Assembly (NCBI RefSeq): GCF_001270265.1
Contig: NZ_LGAP01000007.1
Location: 1 to 64,000 of the forward strand
Length of the DNA stretch: 64,000 nt
Source: Ensifer adhaerens
Lineage (GTDB): Bacteria > Pseudomonadota > Alphaproteobacteria > Rhizobiales > Rhizobiaceae
Direction of reading: 5' to 3'
Part shown: piece after piece, positions 24,956-33,776 of the stretch
Layout: each line of letters starts with the position of its first letter
How positions within the stretch are numbered: the stretch's first letter is position 1
Program-made: the position numbers and the translations under genes
Notes under the pieces: generated by a model
What the model saw: the letters and a program-made list of their open reading frames with translations, nothing else
Databases searched by the model: none
What the model was told of the DNA's origin: nothing

Positions 24956-26011
24956 ATGGTCACTATCAAGGAAATCGCCAAAAGCGTTGGCGTGTCGTCG
25001 GCCACGGTGTCGAGGGTGCTCAATTACGATCCCGCCTTGTCCATCTCGCCCGCGAAGCGCCAGGCGATCATCGAGACCGCCGAGGCTCTGAACTATGAGA
25101 CCCCGCGCAATCGCAACAAGGCGAACGGACAGGTTGCCCCCAGCCTTTTGACCAAGCTCGTCATCGTGCATTTTCTCGAGCCTTCGGACGAGATTGCCGA
25201 CCCCTATTATGTCGGCGTCCGGCTTGGTATCGAAAGCCGCTGCCGTGACTTGAGGACGGAGATCGTCAAGGTCTTCCATTCCGATGCGCTGCCCGAGGCG
25301 TCCCTGCTCGAAGGCGCATCGGGCGTCATCGTCATAGGCAAGCACTCGGACAACGAGATCGACTGGCTGAACAAGCATGCCCGGCATGTCGTTTTTGCCG
25401 ATTTCGACCCCAGGACCGACCAGATCGACAGCGTATTTTCCGATGTGGGGCTCGCCACTTGCAAGATCCTCGAGGCCTTGAAATCCAGCGGATACAAGCG
25501 CATCGGCTTTATCGGAAGCCACGAAAACCTCAATGGCGCCGTGCAGCACTTCGCTGAGCGACGTTGCGCCGCCTATATCGACTGGCAGAAGAAGGGCGGC
25601 ACCTTCGCGCCCGAGCTTTTGGCGCTCGCCGACTGCTCGTCGGGTCAGAGCCTTCGGCTCGATACCGGTTATCGTCTCGCGCGCGAACTGCTTTCGCTCA
25701 CTGAGCGTCCGGATGTGATCGTGACGTCCAACGACAATATGGCGATCGGCACCTATCGGGCGATCCAGGAGTTCGGCCTGTCGATCCCGAACGACGTCGG
25801 TGTCATCTCCTTCAACGACATCCCCGTCGCACAGTTCCTGACGCCGTCGCTGACTACGGTGCGCATTCATGGCGAACATATCGGCGAGACGGCCGTCGAC
25901 CTGTTGCTCGAGCGTCTTTCGGGTCGCAGCTACGGCAAGCAGGTGCGCATCGCCACGGAACTCGTCTGGCGCGACAGTTGCCGCAAGCCCTTGGAATCCC
26001 AATCGTTGTGA
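24956..26011 (+). CDS. lacR: LacI-family transcriptional repressor of the lac operon
   Basis: A 351-residue LacI-type regulator. The N-terminal helix-turn-helix (VTIKEIAKSVGVSSATVSRVLNY, residues 2-24) is followed by the hinge helix and a periplasmic-binding-protein-like sensor domain containing VIVTSNDNMAIGTYRAIQEFG and DVGVISFNDIPVAQFLTPSLTTV. It sits immediately upstream of lacE in the same direction, as lacR does in Agrobacterium and S. meliloti. A matching palindrome is found before its own gene and before lacE, suggesting autoregulation and repression of lacEFGZK; the inducer is probably lactose or an allolactose-like sugar. A 12-base direct repeat TGACAACAATGG (about 24918 and 24935) lies in its leader. 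Confidence 0.88.
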   Translation: MVTIKEIAKSVGVSSATVSRVLNYDPALSISPAKRQAIIETAEALNYETPRNRNKANGQVAPSLLTKLVIVHFLEPSDEIADPYYVGVRLGIESRCRDLRTEIVKVFHSDALPEASLLEGASGVIVIGKHSDNEIDWLNKHARHVVFADFDPRTDQIDSVFSDVGLATCKILEALKSSGYKRIGFIGSHENLNGAVQHFAERRCAAYIDWQKKGGTFAPELLALADCSSGQSLRLDTGYRLARELLSLTERPDVIVTSNDNMAIGTYRAIQEFGLSIPNDVGVISFNDIPVAQFLTPSLTTVRIHGEHIGETAVDLLLERLSGRSYGKQVRIATELVWRDSCRKPLESQSL

Positions 26012-26028
26012 AGCTGCTCCAGGCGCGA

Positions 26029-26042
26029 AGTAAATATTTACT
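26029..26042. promoter_or_regulatory. Probable LacR operator upstream of lacE
   Basis: AGTAAATATTTACT is a perfect 14-base palindrome, 95 bases before the lacE ATG and 18 bases after the lacR stop. It matches the operator at 24859-24874 in both arms. Confidence 0.65.
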
Positions 26043-26136
26043 AAATCGCCCTTGCGTGTTGCCTGAATTTCGGTAACTCTTGCGCGGACGGCAGGAGAGG
26101 AGAACCTGCCCTCAGCAAGTTTCTAGGGAGGAAACG

Positions 26137-27405
26137 ATGTATCGCAAAACGAACCTGTCGCGCGTGGCAGCTGGCGCGCTCGCCGCAGCGAGCCTGCTTG
26201 CGTCCACCGCCGCCTTTGCCGGTGAAGTCACGATCTGGTGTTGGGATCCCAACTTCAATGTCGCAATCATGAAGGAAGCCGCGTCGCGCTACAGCGCGAA
26301 GCATCCTGAGACGACCTTCAACATCGTCGACTTCGCCAAGGCCGATGTCGAGCAGAAGCTGCAGACGGCCCTATCCTCCGGCACCACCGATGCCTTGCCG
26401 GATATCGTGCTGATCGAGGACTATGGTGCGCAGAAATACCTTCAGTCCTTCCCCGGCGCTTTCGCTGAGCTTTCCAGCAAGGTCGATTTCTCCGGGTTCG
26501 CGCCCTACAAGGTTCAACTGATGACGATGGACGGAGCCGTCTACGGCATGCCGTTCGATTCCGGCGTCACCGGTCTCTACTACCGCAAGGATTACCTGGA
26601 GCAGGCCGGGTTCAAACCCGAAGACATGCAGGATCTGACCTGGGACCGTTTCATCGAGATCGGCAAGCAAGTCGAAGCCAAGACCGGCAAGAAGATGCTC
26701 GGCCTCGACGTCAATGATGCGGGCTTCGTGCGTATCCTGATGCAGTCCGCCGGTGACTGGTATTTCGACAAGGACGGCAATCTCTCAATCGAGAACAACG
26801 CGGCCTTGAAGGCGGCACTCGAGACCGAGCAGAAGATCCTGCAGGCCAATATCCACAAGCCGGCGGCCGGCTGGACGGAATGGGTGGCGACCTTCACCTC
26901 CGGCGACGTCGCCACCGTGACGACGGGTGTGTGGATCACCGGTACGGTCAAGGCCCAGGCCGATCAATCCGGGAAATGGGGTGTAGCACCCATTCCCAAG
27001 CTTGATGTCGAGGGCGCTTCGCATGCCTCCAACCTTGGCGGTTCCAGCTGGTATGTTACCGCAGGCTCCGCCGAGAAGGACGAGGCCATCGATTTTCTCA
27101 ACGAAGTCTACGCCAAGGACATCGATTTCTACCAGAAGATCCTGACGGAACGCGGTGCCGTCGGCTCGCTCCTGGCTGCCCGCAACGGGCCGGCTTATTC
27201 CGAAGCCGACGCCTTCTTTGGCGGCGAGAAGGTCTGGCAGAATTTCTCCGACTGGCTGGCGAAGGTTCCGGCGGTCAACTACGGCGTCTTCACCAACGAG
27301 GTAGACACGGCGGTGACGGCGCATCTGCCTTCGCTCGGCCAGGGTGCCCCCATCGATGACGTATTGAAAGCGGTCGACAGCCAGGCCCAGGGCCAGATCC
27401 AGTAA
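26137..27405 (+). CDS. lacE: Lactose ABC transporter, periplasmic binding protein
   Basis: A 422-residue family 1 (MalE-type) solute-binding protein. The signal peptide covers about residues 1-30 (ending AAFAGE). Mature motifs include VTIWCWDPNFNVAIM at the N-terminus, MPFDSGVTGLYYRKDYLEQAGF in the middle and the C-terminal NFSDWLAKVPAVNYG. It should capture the sugar in the periplasm and hand it to LacF/LacG. Order and neighbours (lacE-lacF-lacG-lacZ-lacK after lacR) reproduce the lac operon known in Agrobacterium radiobacter and S. meliloti. AGGGAGG precedes the ATG at 26137, preferred over the frame opening at 26080. Confidence 0.88.
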   Translation: MYRKTNLSRVAAGALAAASLLASTAAFAGEVTIWCWDPNFNVAIMKEAASRYSAKHPETTFNIVDFAKADVEQKLQTALSSGTTDALPDIVLIEDYGAQKYLQSFPGAFAELSSKVDFSGFAPYKVQLMTMDGAVYGMPFDSGVTGLYYRKDYLEQAGFKPEDMQDLTWDRFIEIGKQVEAKTGKKMLGLDVNDAGFVRILMQSAGDWYFDKDGNLSIENNAALKAALETEQKILQANIHKPAAGWTEWVATFTSGDVATVTTGVWITGTVKAQADQSGKWGVAPIPKLDVEGASHASNLGGSSWYVTAGSAEKDEAIDFLNEVYAKDIDFYQKILTERGAVGSLLAARNGPAYSEADAFFGGEKVWQNFSDWLAKVPAVNYGVFTNEVDTAVTAHLPSLGQGAPIDDVLKAVDSQAQGQIQ

Positions 27406-27414
27406 CGGCCCAAA

Positions 27415-27435
27415 GGCAGGCGGCAACCGCCTGCC
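27415..27435 (+). other. Intercistronic hairpin between lacE and lacF
   Basis: GGCAGGCGG (27415-27423) and CCGCCTGCC (27427-27435) form a perfect nine-base stem with a three-base loop, ten bases after the lacE stop and without a T tract. Such elements downstream of binding-protein genes often stabilise the upstream mRNA or attenuate the operon, so binding protein exceeds permease. Confidence 0.6.
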
Positions 27436-27512
27436 TCCTTCGCAGGAGCGGCATGCGGCCATTACGTCCGCCTGCCTTCCGCAATGTCGTCCCTTTTCGT
27501 TGAGAGCATCCC

Positions 27513-28409
27513 ATGGCTGCCGGCAAAACAGGCGGATTGAAGCGCTATTACGATCTGAACGGCTGGCTGTTCGTCGCCCCGTCATTGCTTCTCATCGCAA
27601 TCTTCCTCGTCTATCCGATCTTGCGCTCGCTCTACCTGTCCTTCTTCTCGGGCAAGGGCATGATCATGAAGTTTGCCGGCTTCGGAAACGTCGCGCGGTT
27701 ATGGAATGACCCGGTCTTCCTCCAGGCGCTGACGAATACCGTCACTTTCTTCGTCGTGCAGGTGCCGATCATGATCACGCTGGCGCTTATGCTCGCAGCG
27801 GTCTTGAACAACGACAAACTGAAGTTCATCGGCTTTTTTCGCACCGCCATTTTCCTGCCCTGCGTCGCCTCGCTCGTTGCCTATTCCGTGCTCTTCAAAA
27901 GCATGTTCTCCGTCGACGGCGTGGTGAACTCCGCACTTTTGGCGGTCGGTCTCGTCTCGACGCCGATCGGCTGGCTGACGGAACCCTTCTGGGCCAAGGT
28001 GCTCGTCATCCTCGCCATCACCTGGCGCTGGACCGGCTACAACATGATCTTTTACCTTGCAGCGCTGCAGAACATCGACAAGTCGATCTATGAGGCTGCG
28101 AAGATAGACGGCGTACCCGCCTGGGCCCGCTTCGTCTACATCACCGTACCGATGCTGAAGCCGGTGATCCTGTTTACGACGATCATCTCGACCATCGGCA
28201 CGATCCAGCTGTTCGACGAAGTCTACAATCTGACCGAGGGCCGCGGCGGCCCGGCGAATGCGACGCTGACGCTCTCGCTTTACATCTACAATCTCACCTT
28301 CCGCTTCATGCCGAGTTTCGGCTACGCAGCGACCATTTCCTACGTCATCGTGATCATGGTGGCGCTTCTCTCCTTCCTCCAGTTCTATGCGGCGAGGGAT
28401 CGCTCATGA
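27513..28409 (+). CDS. lacF: Lactose ABC transporter permease 1
   Basis: A 298-residue inner-membrane permease of the MalF-like binding-protein-dependent group with six predicted helices (first at about residues 21-43). The EAA loop that contacts the ATPase reads YEAAKIDGVPAWARFVYITVPMLKP, near residues 195-220. It forms the channel with LacG. The last four bases overlap lacG (ATGA at 28406), implying coupled translation. Confidence 0.9.
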   Translation: MAAGKTGGLKRYYDLNGWLFVAPSLLLIAIFLVYPILRSLYLSFFSGKGMIMKFAGFGNVARLWNDPVFLQALTNTVTFFVVQVPIMITLALMLAAVLNNDKLKFIGFFRTAIFLPCVASLVAYSVLFKSMFSVDGVVNSALLAVGLVSTPIGWLTEPFWAKVLVILAITWRWTGYNMIFYLAALQNIDKSIYEAAKIDGVPAWARFVYITVPMLKPVILFTTIISTIGTIQLFDEVYNLTEGRGGPANATLTLSLYIYNLTFRFMPSFGYAATISYVIVIMVALLSFLQFYAARDRS

Positions 28410-29221
28410 ACGCCCCCCGCTTTTTCTCAACCGCGCTGCAATACGTCTTTCTCGCGACCGCAGCCTTCCTGTCGATTTTCCCGTTCATCTGGATGGTGAT
28501 CAGTTCGACGAACACGTCGATCGACATCATCAGCGGCCGAACGGGCATCGGCGAGGCGTTCGCCACCAATGTCGCCAACTTCTTCACACAGGTCGATGTG
28601 CCATTGGTTTTCTGGAACTCCACGAAGGTCGCGGTACTTGCCACGCTGCTCACGATCGTCGTGTCGTCGCTGGCCGGCTACGGCTTTGAGATGTTCAGGT
28701 CCAAGGCGCGCGATCGCATCTACGCGCTGGTGCTTTTGACACTCATGGTGCCGTTTGCAGCGCTGATGATCCCGCTTTTCATGATGATGGCGAAGAGCGG
28801 CCTCATCAACACGCATATCGCAATCATGCTGCCGACGATCGCGTCTGCCTTCATCATCTTCTACTTCCGCCAGTCGACGAAGGCCTTTCAGACGGAGCTT
28901 CGCGATGCGGCCAAGGTCGACGGTCTCAAGGAGTGGCAGATCTTCCTCTACATCTACGTTCCCGTGATGCGTTCTACCTACGCGGCCGCATTCGTCATCG
29001 TCTTCATGACGAACTGGAACAACTACCTCTGGCCGCTCATCGTCCTCCAGTCGAACGAGACCAAGACGATCACCCTGGTCGTCTCCTCGCTCGCGTCCGC
29101 CTATTACCCCGACTACGGCGTCGTCATGATCGGTACGATCCTGGCCACCCTCCCCACCCTTCTCGTCTTCTTCGTCATGCAGCGCCAGTTCGTCCAGGGC
29201 ATGCTCGGCTCAGTGAAATAG
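28406..29221 (+). CDS. lacG: Lactose ABC transporter permease 2
   Basis: A 271-residue MalG-like permease with six predicted helices. The EAA-type loop RDAAKVDGLKEWQIFLYIYVPVMRS lies around residues 168-195. Together with LacF it makes the membrane channel of the lactose importer. It starts at the ATG overlapping the lacF stop and is followed 11 bases later by lacZ. Confidence 0.9.
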   Translation: MNAPRFFSTALQYVFLATAAFLSIFPFIWMVISSTNTSIDIISGRTGIGEAFATNVANFFTQVDVPLVFWNSTKVAVLATLLTIVVSSLAGYGFEMFRSKARDRIYALVLLTLMVPFAALMIPLFMMMAKSGLINTHIAIMLPTIASAFIIFYFRQSTKAFQTELRDAAKVDGLKEWQIFLYIYVPVMRSTYAAAFVIVFMTNWNNYLWPLIVLQSNETKTITLVVSSLASAYYPDYGVVMIGTILATLPTLLVFFVMQRQFVQGMLGSVK

Positions 29222-29232
29222 GAAAGTCGTCA

Positions 29233-31479
29233 ATGCGCATTACTGAAAACTTCAATGCCAACTGGGTCTTCCGCGACGGCTTCGAGCCCGCCCGTGTCCA
29301 TGAGCTTCAGCAGGGCGAAACCGTGCGCCTGCCCCACAGCGCCGTCGAACTGCCCTACAACTACTTCGACGAGACCGACTACCAGAAGCCTTTCACCTAT
29401 CAGAAGCAGTTTGACTGGCGCCCGGAATTCGAGGGCCGCGAAGTCTCGCTCGTCTTCGATGCCGCCATGGCCGACAGCGTCGTCTATCTGAACGGCAAGG
29501 AGATCATCGCGCACAAGGATGGCTACACGCCCTTCGAGGCGCGACTGACGCCGCATCTCACGCGCGGCGAAAACCTGATCACGGTGAAGATCGATGGCTC
29601 TGAAAACCCGGAAATTCCACCTTTTGGCGGCCAGATCGACTATCTCTGCTATGCCGGCATCTACCGCGACGTCTGGCTGAAAGTGACAAGTCCCGTCTCG
29701 ATTGCCAATGTGAAGATCGAGACGCCGGACGCGCTCGCGGCGAAGAAGTCCGTCACCGCCCGCGTCTTGTTTGCCAATCCGCTGGGCCTCGCCCTCTCCG
29801 GCACCCTCGCTGCAAAGATCCGCCGCAAGGGTGGCGGCGACGTTGCGGCTGCCTCGATCGAGGTCAGTGGCAACGAGGCCACGCTCACCTTCTCCGAGCT
29901 CATCGATATCGAACTTTGGGATATCGACAATCCGGTGCTCTACGCCCTGTCGCTCAAACTCGAGACCGAACACGGTGAAGACGCGCTGACGCAGCGCTTC
30001 GGCTTCCGCACGGCACTTTTCACGCCGGAGGGGTTTCTGCTCAACGGCGGGCCGCTGAAACTGCGCGGATTGAACCGCCACCAGGCCTTTCCCCACACGG
30101 GCTATGCCATGGGTCGGCGCGCGCAGGAAAAAGACGCCGACATCCTGAAATACGAGCTCGCCTGCAATGTCGTTCGCACATCGCACTATCCGCAATCGAA
30201 GTGGTTCATCGAGCGCTGCGACGAGATCGGCCTGCTCGTCTTCGAGGAAATCCCCGGTTGGCAGCATATCGGCGGCGAAGCCTGGCAGAAGGAATCGATC
30301 GAGAATGTGCGCCGCATGATCGAGCGGGACTGGAACCATCCCTCGATCATCATCTGGGGCGTTCGCATCAACGAAAGCCAGGACAATCACGCCTTCTACA
30401 CCGAAACGAACCGTCTTGCCCGCGAGCTTGATCCCACCCGCCAGACCGGCGGCGTGCGCTTCATCACCAATTCGGAACTGCTGGAAGACGTTTACACGAT
30501 GAACGACTTCATACTCGGCAACGAGGAGCTGCCGGGCAACAACCGTGGACGCGTGGTGCTGCGCGATCGCGTGGAAACGACGGGCATCAGCCGACCGATC
30601 CCCTATATGATCACCGAATATAACGGCCACATGTATCCGACCAAGCGTTTCGACCAAGAGCAGCGCCAGGCCGAGCATGTGACGCGCCATCTCTTGATCC
30701 TGAACGCCGTTGCCGGCGATCGCGACATTTCCGGCTCCACCGGCTGGTGCATGTTCGACTACAACACCCACAAGGACTTCGGCGCCGGCGACCGCATCTG
30801 CTATCACGGCGTGCTCGACATGTACCGGATCCCGAAACTGGCCGCCTATGCCTATGCATCGCAAGGTGATCCGAAGGACAACGTCGTGCTTCAGCCGGTG
30901 ACCTTCTGGGCACGCGGCGAGCGCAACATCGGCGGCGTGTTGCCGCTGATCGTGCTGACCAACTGCGACTATATCGAAGTGAAGTTCGGGGAATGGCCGG
31001 CAAAACGGATCTATCCGGACAGGGAGAATTACCCGCACCTGCCGCATCCGCCCGTCGTCCTCGACCTGCGCAGCGTGACGCCGGAAGAATTCGGCACCTG
31101 GGGTCGGGTCTGGCGCGAAGGCACCTTCACCGGCTACGTCGACGGCAAGCCCGTCAAGACGTTGACCCTGCCGGCCGACCCGGTGCCGGCGACGCTGGAA
31201 GTCGTCGCCGACGACACGGACCTTCGCGCTTCGGAGAAGGATGCCGTGCGGGTGGTCGTGCGCGCGCTTGATCAATGCGGTAACCTGTTGCCCTATTTCG
31301 AGGAGCCCGTCATTCTTTCGCTCGCCGGTCCCGGCCGGATCATCGGCCCCTGCGAACACACGCTGAAGGGCGGAGCGACCGGCTTCTGGATCGAGGCCGG
31401 CGAAGCCAAAGGCGAACTTGAGCTGACCGTGAAGAGCCGCCGCTTCGACACCCAGTCCCTCACCTTCACCGTTAGCTGA
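29233..31479 (+). CDS. lacZ: Beta-galactosidase, glycoside hydrolase family 2
   Basis: A 748-residue GH2 enzyme, shorter than E. coli LacZ (1024) but like the rhizobial LacZ. Domains: sugar-binding jelly roll (about 1-180), immunoglobulin-like middle (about 185-275), TIM barrel (about 275-560) and a C-terminal beta domain. The acid/base Glu381 lies in WGVRINES and the nucleophile Glu462 in ITEYNG; the RGLNRHQ block near 275 is also typical of the family. It hydrolyses lactose after import, in the cytoplasm, since no signal peptide is present. The related beta-glucuronidase has a similar layout and cannot be excluded without alignment, but the lac context favours beta-galactosidase. AGGAAA precedes ATG 29233. 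Confidence 0.87.
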   Translation: MRITENFNANWVFRDGFEPARVHELQQGETVRLPHSAVELPYNYFDETDYQKPFTYQKQFDWRPEFEGREVSLVFDAAMADSVVYLNGKEIIAHKDGYTPFEARLTPHLTRGENLITVKIDGSENPEIPPFGGQIDYLCYAGIYRDVWLKVTSPVSIANVKIETPDALAAKKSVTARVLFANPLGLALSGTLAAKIRRKGGGDVAAASIEVSGNEATLTFSELIDIELWDIDNPVLYALSLKLETEHGEDALTQRFGFRTALFTPEGFLLNGGPLKLRGLNRHQAFPHTGYAMGRRAQEKDADILKYELACNVVRTSHYPQSKWFIERCDEIGLLVFEEIPGWQHIGGEAWQKESIENVRRMIERDWNHPSIIIWGVRINESQDNHAFYTETNRLARELDPTRQTGGVRFITNSELLEDVYTMNDFILGNEELPGNNRGRVVLRDRVETTGISRPIPYMITEYNGHMYPTKRFDQEQRQAEHVTRHLLILNAVAGDRDISGSTGWCMFDYNTHKDFGAGDRICYHGVLDMYRIPKLAAYAYASQGDPKDNVVLQPVTFWARGERNIGGVLPLIVLTNCDYIEVKFGEWPAKRIYPDRENYPHLPHPPVVLDLRSVTPEEFGTWGRVWREGTFTGYVDGKPVKTLTLPADPVPATLEVVADDTDLRASEKDAVRVVVRALDQCGNLLPYFEEPVILSLAGPGRIIGPCEHTLKGGATGFWIEAGEAKGELELTVKSRRFDTQSLTFTVS

Positions 31480-31488
31480 GTAACCGCC

Positions 31489-32577
31489 ATGGCCGAAGTC
31501 CGTCTCACCGATATTCGCAAGCGCTTCGGCGCGCTCGAAATCATCAAGGGCGTCGATCTGTCGATCGAGGCCGGAGAGTTCGTCGTCTTCGTCGGACCTT
31601 CGGGCTGCGGAAAGTCGACGCTGCTGCGCATGATCGCCGGGCTGGAGGACATCTCTTCCGGCGAGCTCACCATCGGCGGCGCGGTAATGAACGATGTCGA
31701 TCCCTCCAAGCGCGGCATTGCCATGGTGTTTCAGTCCTACGCCCTCTATCCGCACATGACCGTGCGCGAGAACATGGGCTTCGCGCTCAAATTCGCCGGA
31801 ATGGCGAGGGAGGAAATCGATAGCCGGGTCAACGACGCGGCACGCATCCTCGAGCTTGAACCGCTCCTTGATCGCAAGCCCAAGGCGCTCTCGGGCGGTC
31901 AGCGGCAGCGCGTCGCAATTGGCCGCGCCATCGTGCGCAATCCTCTCGTCTTCCTGTTCGACGAGCCGCTGTCGAACCTGGACGCGGAGTTGCGCGTGCA
32001 CATGCGGGTGGAAATCGCCAAGCTGCACAAGGAACTGAAGTCGACCGTCATCTACGTTACGCATGATCAGGTGGAAGCGATGACCCTCGCCGACAAGATC
32101 GTCGTTCTGCGGTCGGGGATTGTAGAACAGGTGGGCGCGCCGCTTGAGCTCTACGACGACCCGGCAAACACCTTTGTTGCAGGCTTTATCGGCTCACCGC
32201 GCATGAACTTTCTTAAAGGCCGTGTCGCCACTATCGCAGACGGCCATGTGACCGTGGCACTGACGAGCCAGCCCGAAGTTGCGCTGACCCTTCCCATTGC
32301 ATCGACGTCCGTCACCACGGGTGACGCCGTCACCCTCGGAATTCGGCCCGAGCATTTTTTCGCCCAGGGAATGGGTGACGCGGAGCTCGCCGTCGAAGTC
32401 GATGTCGCAGAGCACCTCGGCAATACCAGCTATGTCTATGCTCATGTCTCCGACAGCGAGCGGATCATCATCGAACACGGTGATGTCCGCAAAATCGCAA
32501 GTCGCGAGACCTTGACCATCGGCATCGCTGCATCGCGGTCATTCCTGTTCGATGATGAAGGTAATCGTATCAGGTAA
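31489..32577 (+). CDS. lacK: ABC transporter ATP-binding protein (MalK/UgpC type)
   Basis: A 362-residue ATPase. Walker [10 protein letters not shown] is at residues 36-44, the signature LSGGQRQR at 134-141, Walker B with [10 protein letters not shown] at about 157-166, and a C-terminal regulatory (TOBE-like) domain from about 235. It powers LacEFG and ends the operon. The start lies nine bases after lacZ. Strongly similar in layout to the ATPase of the neighbouring fructosidase system (32707-33753). Confidence 0.9.
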   Translation: MAEVRLTDIRKRFGALEIIKGVDLSIEAGEFVVFVGPSGCGKSTLLRMIAGLEDISSGELTIGGAVMNDVDPSKRGIAMVFQSYALYPHMTVRENMGFALKFAGMAREEIDSRVNDAARILELEPLLDRKPKALSGGQRQRVAIGRAIVRNPLVFLFDEPLSNLDAELRVHMRVEIAKLHKELKSTVIYVTHDQVEAMTLADKIVVLRSGIVEQVGAPLELYDDPANTFVAGFIGSPRMNFLKGRVATIADGHVTVALTSQPEVALTLPIASTSVTTGDAVTLGIRPEHFFAQGMGDAELAVEVDVAEHLGNTSYVYAHVSDSERIIIEHGDVRKIASRETLTIGIAASRSFLFDDEGNRIR

Positions 32578-32637
32578 CGGAATTGGGCGCCCTTCGCGCG
32601 AGCCGTCAATCGCCGGTCTAGCCAATGAGAAAGCGAC

Positions 32638-32670
32638 GCCTGCGCGCAATGTGGCGAGTTGCGCGCAGGC
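32638..32670. terminator. Hairpin between two convergent operons
   Basis: GCCTGCGCGCAA (32638-32649) and TTGCGCGCAGGC (32659-32670) form a perfect 12-base stem with a nine-base loop between the lacK stop (32577) and the end of the minus-strand ATPase gene (32707). There is no long T tract, so it may act bidirectionally or with Rho. Confidence 0.55.
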
Positions 32671-32706
32671 CGTCGTCAAAATCCGCAATGGACGAAATCC
32701 ATTGTG

Positions 32707-33753
32707 TCAGTTCAACCGCGACCCCTGGGACGAGAAGAGGTGGATCTTCGCCAGATCAGGGGCGATCGCTACCGACTGCCCGGGTCGAACATCCACACGA
32801 TCGCGGATCACCAATGTCGTATCGACAGCGCCGAGCTTGACCACCAGGTGCGTCTCGGCGCCGGTGGGCTCCACCACGCCGACCGTCGCCGGAATGCCGC
32901 TCTCGGCGATGGCCAGATGCTCAGGCCGGATGCCGTAGGTTCGCGCAGCACCGCCGGAATAGCCCGGCGGCAGCGGAAGCGCCTTGCCGTCATCGGTGAC
33001 GAACCGCCCATCCACGATCGAGCCGTTGAAGAGGTTCATGGCAGGCGAGCCGATGAACGTGGCGACAAAGGTGTTTATGGGGCGGTCATAGAGGTCCAGC
33101 GGCCGGCCAATCTGCTCGACCACGCCGCCACGCATGACGACGATCCGGTCTGCCATTGTCATCGCCTCGATCTGATCATGCGTGACGTAGACCGTCGTCG
33201 TCTTCAGCCTTTGGTGCAGATCCTTGATTTCGGCACGCATGGTCACCCGTAGCTTGGCATCGAGGTTCGACAGCGGTTCGTCGAAAAGAAACACCTGGGG
33301 ATGACGGACAATCGCACGGCCCATCGCCACGCGTTGGCGCTGGCCGCCGGAAAGCTGCCTGGGCAAGCGGTCGAGCAGCGGTTCGAGCGCCAGGATATCG
33401 GCCGCCTCTTTTACACGGCTTTGGATCGCGGCCTTGTCCTGGCCCTTCAGCTTCAGCGCGAATCCCATGTTCTCCGCCACGGTCATATGCGGATAGAGCG
33501 CGTAACTTTGAAAAACCATGGCGATATCGCGCTCCTTGGGCGCGATATCGTTGACGACGCGGCCACCGATGCGGATCTGGCCGCCGCTGATGTCTTCGAG
33601 ACCGGCAAGCATGCGCAGCAATGTCGACTTGCCGCATCCCGAGGGGCCGACGAGTGTGACGAACTCGCCATCCTCGATGTCGATGGAAACATCGTGAATA
33701 ACAGGAACGGCGCCATATTGCTTTCTAACCTGTTCGATGGTGACAGATGCCAT
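32707..33753 (-). CDS. ABC transporter ATP-binding protein (MalK/UgpC type) of the fructoside system
   Basis: A 348-residue ATPase with Walker [10 protein letters not shown] near residue 36, LSGGQRQR near 133, [15 protein letters not shown] near 155 and a TOBE-like C-terminal domain. It is the last gene of the minus-strand operon that begins with a LacI-type regulator at 39762. It starts 23 bases after the GH32 gene. It would energise the importer formed by the two permeases at 35502 and 36388. Confidence 0.9.
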   Translation of the reverse strand: MASVTIEQVRKQYGAVPVIHDVSIDIEDGEFVTLVGPSGCGKSTLLRMLAGLEDISGGQIRIGGRVVNDIAPKERDIAMVFQSYALYPHMTVAENMGFALKLKGQDKAAIQSRVKEAADILALEPLLDRLPRQLSGGQRQRVAMGRAIVRHPQVFLFDEPLSNLDAKLRVTMRAEIKDLHQRLKTTTVYVTHDQIEAMTMADRIVVMRGGVVEQIGRPLDLYDRPINTFVATFIGSPAMNLFNGSIVDGRFVTDDGKALPLPPGYSGGAARTYGIRPEHLAIAESGIPATVGVVEPTGAETHLVVKLGAVDTTLVIRDRVDVRPGQSVAIAPDLAKIHLFSSQGSRLN

Positions 33754-33776
33754 GGTTATTCCTCCCGTTTGCGCAA

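Noticed and set aside
24872-26002. A 376-residue minus-strand frame
   Set aside because: Antisense to lacR.
29230-32064. A 944-residue open frame on the minus strand
   Set aside because: It is antisense to lacZ and lacK, which carry all family motifs; long antisense frames are common in GC-rich genes. No motif or start site was seen.
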